From CALFML01 sp044222245 (lineage in GTDB: Bacteria > Myxococcota_A > Polyangia > Palsa-1104 > JAEUJZ01), in NCBI GenBank assembly GCA_044222245.1, contig JBGANQ010000015.1, positions 71,448-135,447 of the forward strand: 64,000 nt of DNA, in the 5' to 3' direction. The first letter of the stretch is position 1. The number at the start of each line of letters is the position of its first letter. The notes below the pieces were generated by a model that had not been told where the DNA came from, did no database searches, and saw only the letters and a program-made list of their open reading frames with translations. The position numbers were made by a program, and so were the translations under genes. Shown in pieces: positions 61,006 through 64,000 of the stretch.

Positions 61006-62394
61006 TCAGGCACGCGGCGGTTTGCCAGGTTGACAGCCGGCGCTCCGCGGAGCGGGCGGGGTGCCGGGGAGCAGCTCTTTAATGGCTGCCTGCAGACTGC
61101 TATGCAGCTCGACCCCTTGTAGGCGGATTCCTAGCTGGACCAGCGCCCGCGCCATCTGCGCCCGGATTCCCGTGATGAGAACTCGCGTACCCAAAAGCCG
61201 CGCGGCGTGCGCCGCCCGCCCGAGCAGATCGGCGCTCAGCTGATCTACGGTCGATACCCCGGTCACATCGATCACCGCCACCGTCGCCCGCGTCGCCTCA
61301 AGCCCGCCGAGCAGCGCGTCGAGCAGTCGCTCGGCGCGCTCGGCATCGATGGTACCAATTAGCGGCAACAGCACGACCTTATCGTTTAGCGCGATCAGCG
61401 GTGTGGATAGCTCGGCGATGCGTATCGACTGGCGATCGAGCTGCACGCGCAGGCGCTCGCGCTCGGCCTCAGCCCGTTCGCGCTCGGTGATGTCCAGCGC
61501 CAGGCCGCGCATGCAGCGCGCCCGGCCCGGTTCGGCGACCACGCGCACGTGATGCTCGACCCAGCGCAGCTCGCCATCGCGGCGCTGCAATCGCTGGCGG
61601 ACTACGGTGGCATGGCTATCCCAAGCGGCGCGCCAGGAATTTGCCGCAGCGCTGCGCTCGGCCGGCGGCGTGAGCTCTAGCCAGCCGTCAGCCATCGCCT
61701 GCCACTCGGCGACCGTATATCCGCTTAGCTGCTCGACAAACTCGCTACAGAATGCGGCTTCGGCATCGCCTTCCCAGCGCTCCCATACTACCCCGGGGAC
61801 ACTCGCCAGAATTGCATCCAGGCGATCATTGAGCAGGCGCTCGCGGCGCAGCGATTCTTCGACTTTGAGCTCGGCTTCTTTGTACTGGGTGATGTCGAGC
61901 GACAGCCCATACACGCACGTCGGGCGGCCATCGGCTGCATGCTCGACCTGCAGCAAAGACTGGATCCAGATCGTACGGCCTTCGCTGGTCCGCAGGCGGT
62001 AGGGCGGTACCGGAGTCCCTTCGGTAAGCGCCAGTCGCGTTGCCGCCAGCACCCGCTGCCGCTCTTCGGGGTGAATCACGCTGGCCCAGAACCCGGGGGT
62101 GTGAATCCACTGCTCGGGTGTGTAGCCGGCGAAGCGCTGCAGATAGCGACTCATATAAGCCGCAGGCTGTAGTGAAGCGTCCGCATTCATCGGACAGTAC
62201 CACACCATCCCCGGCATCATGGCGACAAGGAAATCGCGATGGCGGGCGGCTTGCTCCAAAGTCTCAGGCAAAGTCGGCGCGGTATAAGCGGGGTCGAGCT
62301 GGACCACAGCGCGATAGGGCGCCGCGGCAGAGTTCTCTGGCACATCCCCCGCGGACCCTGAAAGTAGCTCTTCTTCGTCGGAACCTTGACTCAT
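61006..62394 (-). CDS. PAS-PAS-STAS protein (RsbR-like)
   Basis: 462 aa from ATG 62394. PAS 1 (about 45-180, MMPGMVWYCPMN, YLQRFAGYTPEQWI), PAS 2 (about 190-305, SVPGVVWERWEGDAEAAFCS), a short coiled-coil, then a STAS domain (about 330-445: LLPLIGTIDAERAERLLDAL, VAVIDVTGVSTVDQLSADLL, RVLITGIRAQMARALVQLGI). The Thr/Ser positions phosphorylated in RsbR are present. It probably works in a stressosome-like signalling complex, although rsbS/rsbT partners are not visible here. Confidence 0.85.
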   Translation of the reverse strand: MSQGSDEEELLSGSAGDVPENSAAAPYRAVVQLDPAYTAPTLPETLEQAARHRDFLVAMMPGMVWYCPMNADASLQPAAYMSRYLQRFAGYTPEQWIHTPGFWASVIHPEERQRVLAATRLALTEGTPVPPYRLRTSEGRTIWIQSLLQVEHAADGRPTCVYGLSLDITQYKEAELKVEESLRRERLLNDRLDAILASVPGVVWERWEGDAEAAFCSEFVEQLSGYTVAEWQAMADGWLELTPPAERSAAANSWRAAWDSHATVVRQRLQRRDGELRWVEHHVRVVAEPGRARCMRGLALDITERERAEAERERLRVQLDRQSIRIAELSTPLIALNDKVVLLPLIGTIDAERAERLLDALLGGLEATRATVAVIDVTGVSTVDQLSADLLGRAAHAARLLGTRVLITGIRAQMARALVQLGIRLQGVELHSSLQAAIKELLPGTPPAPRSAGCQPGKPPRA

Positions 62395-62481
62395 GAGACT
62401 TTCTTGGTGCGACCTCCCGCTGAGGCGCACAATGCAGTATACTAAGCCAAGGGCGAGGTGCCGGGCGAGCAAAACTCGATG

Positions 62482-62499
62482 TCTACACTTCTGTGTAGA
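62482..62499. promoter_or_regulatory. Perfect inverted repeat in a divergent promoter region
   Basis: TCTACAC-TTCT-GTGTAGA, 7-bp arms. It lies between the PAS-STAS gene (minus, start 62394) and the NTF2-like gene (plus, start 62625) and looks like an operator for an unknown dimeric regulator, possibly the XRE protein downstream. Confidence 0.5.
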
Positions 62500-62624
62500 T
62501 CGGCTACAGGCGCGGCCTGACTCGGTATGATTTCAGCCGCAACCGGGCACACCGCAAGCTACCAGGATTATTTTTTATTGGGCCGCTCGAGCACGCGGCC
62601 GCGGAAGCAGACTAAGGAGCCCAC

Positions 62625-63056
62625 ATGTCGAAGCTAGAAGATCTGGAAGACATTCGCCTGCTCAAGGCGCTGTATGCCGAGCGAGTAGACAACAACCACC
62701 GAAACCCCAGCCACGCCACGGCGGTCGCAGCGACCGCACTTTTCACCGACGATGCGGTGCTCGATCCCGGCTCGGGAGTGCGCTACACCGGACGCGCCGC
62801 CATCCTCAATGCCTTCGAGAATATCTTCCCTGCGCAGACCGCGTGGAGCACCCACTACATCCTGAACCCGGTGATTGAGGTCATCGGCTCCACCGCCACC
62901 GGCCGCTGGTACGTGCTCTTGTACACGCAGCCCAATACGACTCCGTCCTCGCCGGTTTTTCAGGTGTTTGGCAGCTATGCGGAAAAATATGAAAAGGGTC
63001 CAACCGGCTGGCGATTCAAAGAGGTCATTGCCACTATCACTGCACCCAAGCCGTAG
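62625..63056 (+). CDS. NTF2-like (SnoaL) protein
   Basis: 143 aa. SnoaL-type alpha+beta barrel: EDIRLLKALYAERVDNNHRN, ALFTDDAVLDPGSGVRYTGR, AILNAFENIFP and GRWYVLLYTQ, ending in FKEVIATITAP. Family members are isomerases, hydratases or ligand carriers; no substrate can be named. AAGGAG precedes the ATG by 7 bases. Overlapped on the other strand by the stop-less tail of the next gene. Confidence 0.85.
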   Translation: MSKLEDLEDIRLLKALYAERVDNNHRNPSHATAVAATALFTDDAVLDPGSGVRYTGRAAILNAFENIFPAQTAWSTHYILNPVIEVIGSTATGRWYVLLYTQPNTTPSSPVFQVFGSYAEKYEKGPTGWRFKEVIATITAPKP

Positions 63057-63179
63057 TCCTGCACTTCCCTCGCTATCCGAAGCCTCTCGGATCCGCTGGA
63101 GCTTCAAGCGCCGGGGCCGAGAATCCTTTCCAGCGCGCTTTCGTCGCTGCTTGCAGTTTCTGCAAACCCAGAACTGCGT

Positions 63180-63971
63180 TTCTCGACAGAGAGTATTGTT
63201 CCTGCGCTCAGAGGCGTCGTCGGCCGGGAACAGGGACTCGATGGTCAGCTCTTGCGCGGTCACATCGAGCGGCGTGCCGATCGTGGTCAGCAGCGCAAAC
63301 AAGCGCAGCTCTTCGGCCCCGCGGCGCAGGTGGAGAACCGCCATGGGCGCCGTCAGCTCGGGCGTCACTGCGGGCAGTGCGGCGATCTCCGGATCTCCGC
63401 GCAGCTCAACGAGAAGCTCGTGCCGCGCCTCATCGAAGGGGTGGGCATGGTGCGCGCGCTCGACGCGATCGCGGACCACGGCCGCGACTTCGGCGAAGTT
63501 GACGATGTGGGGCCGCAGCCCCTCGGGCGAGATCGTCGCGCGCACCAGGTTGGTGGCGATGTGCGCGGGCACTCGCCGCGGATCGAGGAAGGTCGCGAGC
63601 AGCCGCTGCGCGCCCCGGTTGACGCGCAGCACATTCCAGCCGCGATCAATCAGAATCGCGCCGTACGGCTCTTGCTGCGCCAGCAGCAGCTCGATTGCGC
63701 GGCTTACCGGGACCATCGCCGGCCCATCGAGTCCGGTCGACGGGTACGCCACAGCAAAGCCGGCGCTGACCAGCAGCGAGTTGCGCTCGCGCAGCTCCAG
63801 GTCGAGCACCTTGGCCAGCCGCAGCACCATGTCGCGGCTGGGGCTGGCTTTGCCGGTCTCAAGGCAGCTCAGGTGACGCGGCGAGACACCGGCCTCAAAG
63901 CCGAGCTGTTCGTGGCTCCAGCGACGGCGGACGCGGTGCGCTCGTAGCCAGTGGTGGAAGCCCTCAAGCAT
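63180..63971 (-). CDS. XRE-family regulator with MmyB-like ligand domain, 3' end damaged
   Basis: About 264 aa from MLEGFHHWLRAHRVRRRWSH (ATG 63971; ATG 63998 is also possible). XRE HTH (SHEQLGFEAGVSPRHLSCLE). The MmyB-type PAS-like domain has PYGAILIDRGWNVLRVNRGA, NLVRATISPEGLRPHIVNFA and AMAVLHLRRGAEELRLFALL, then TIGTPLDVTAQELTIESLFP. Normal proteins end within about ten residues of FPADDA, but here the frame stays open to 62634, across the NTF2-like gene. A small indel has probably removed the stop. Transcriptional regulator of unknown targets. Confidence 0.75.
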
Positions 63972-64000
63972 GGCGCAATCTAGCAGGCGCAGGGACATGG

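Noticed and set aside
1..64000. tRNA, rRNA, retron, diversity-generating retroelement or toxin-antitoxin pair
   Set aside because: No cloverleaf, reverse transcriptase, variable repeat or recognisable toxin was seen on reading both strands; a covariance search was not possible here.

Overview
The window is high-GC DNA. It carries many predicted outer-membrane or periplasmic lipoproteins, a Ser/Thr kinase fused to an ATPase module, PAS-rich sensors, sigma-54 activators, and secreted SRPBCC and cysteine-rich proteins. This gene style suggests a Myxococcota-like (former Deltaproteobacteria) chromosome, possibly from a metagenome. No rRNA, tRNA or CRISPR array was recognised. All product names come from reading motifs by eye; nothing was searched.

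Layout. 0-28 kb: ordinary accessory genes (response regulator, SRPBCC proteins, a five-PAS hybrid histidine kinase, lipoproteins, signal peptidase I, a divinyl-reductase-like oxidoreductase, MsrA, LysR/pirin, YdcF-type protein, SDR, DUF6544, a beta-lactamase-family hydrolase, an intradiol dioxygenase). Among them lie pieces of Ser/Thr kinase genes, all broken in the codons of the catalytic loop HRDLK. Three left-type ends (1303, 9018, 21833) alternate with three right-type ends (5946, 15695, 25093), all in the same orientation. The clearest case (21834-25194) is a 3.35-kb segment that carries two cargo genes, is flanked by a 14-bp direct repeat and splits a kinase; precise removal would restore the reading frame. 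This is the best candidate for an undescribed mobile system here.

27-46 kb: a heavily decayed zone. It holds an integrase remnant, a carbonic anhydrase tail, a ClC channel, an antiporter in two broken copies, a wrecked histidine kinase/NtrC pair, a glutamate dehydrogenase start, a DUF389-like tail and a broken cystathionine beta-synthase. Intact genes remain between them: ClC, YHS protein, a GAF-AAA+ sigma-54 activator, and otsA-otsB with otsA fused to a membrane sensor-like domain. Many intact and broken genes here have good -24/-12 (sigma-54) promoters, and five related palindromes look like enhancer sites, so this was probably one stress/ion/trehalose regulon under NtrC-type control. At 44.4-45.0 kb there is a non-coding array of 10-bp CAACGATC repeats and TTTGCCGGC-type repeats.

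46-50 kb: three unknown genes (two possibly one gene split by an in-frame TGA), then an IS91-like element with a tyrosine recombinase plus HUH transposase. 50-58 kb: lipoproteins, an SRPBCC protein, and a translationally coupled haem-uptake operon (hmuT-U-V-S plus an 85-aa protein) with a Fur box and a deleted TonB receptor/HmuY-like gene. 58-64 kb: a DUF3160 lipoprotein, a coiled-coil gene remnant, a PAS-PAS-STAS (RsbR-like) protein, an NTF2-like protein and an XRE/MmyB-type regulator.
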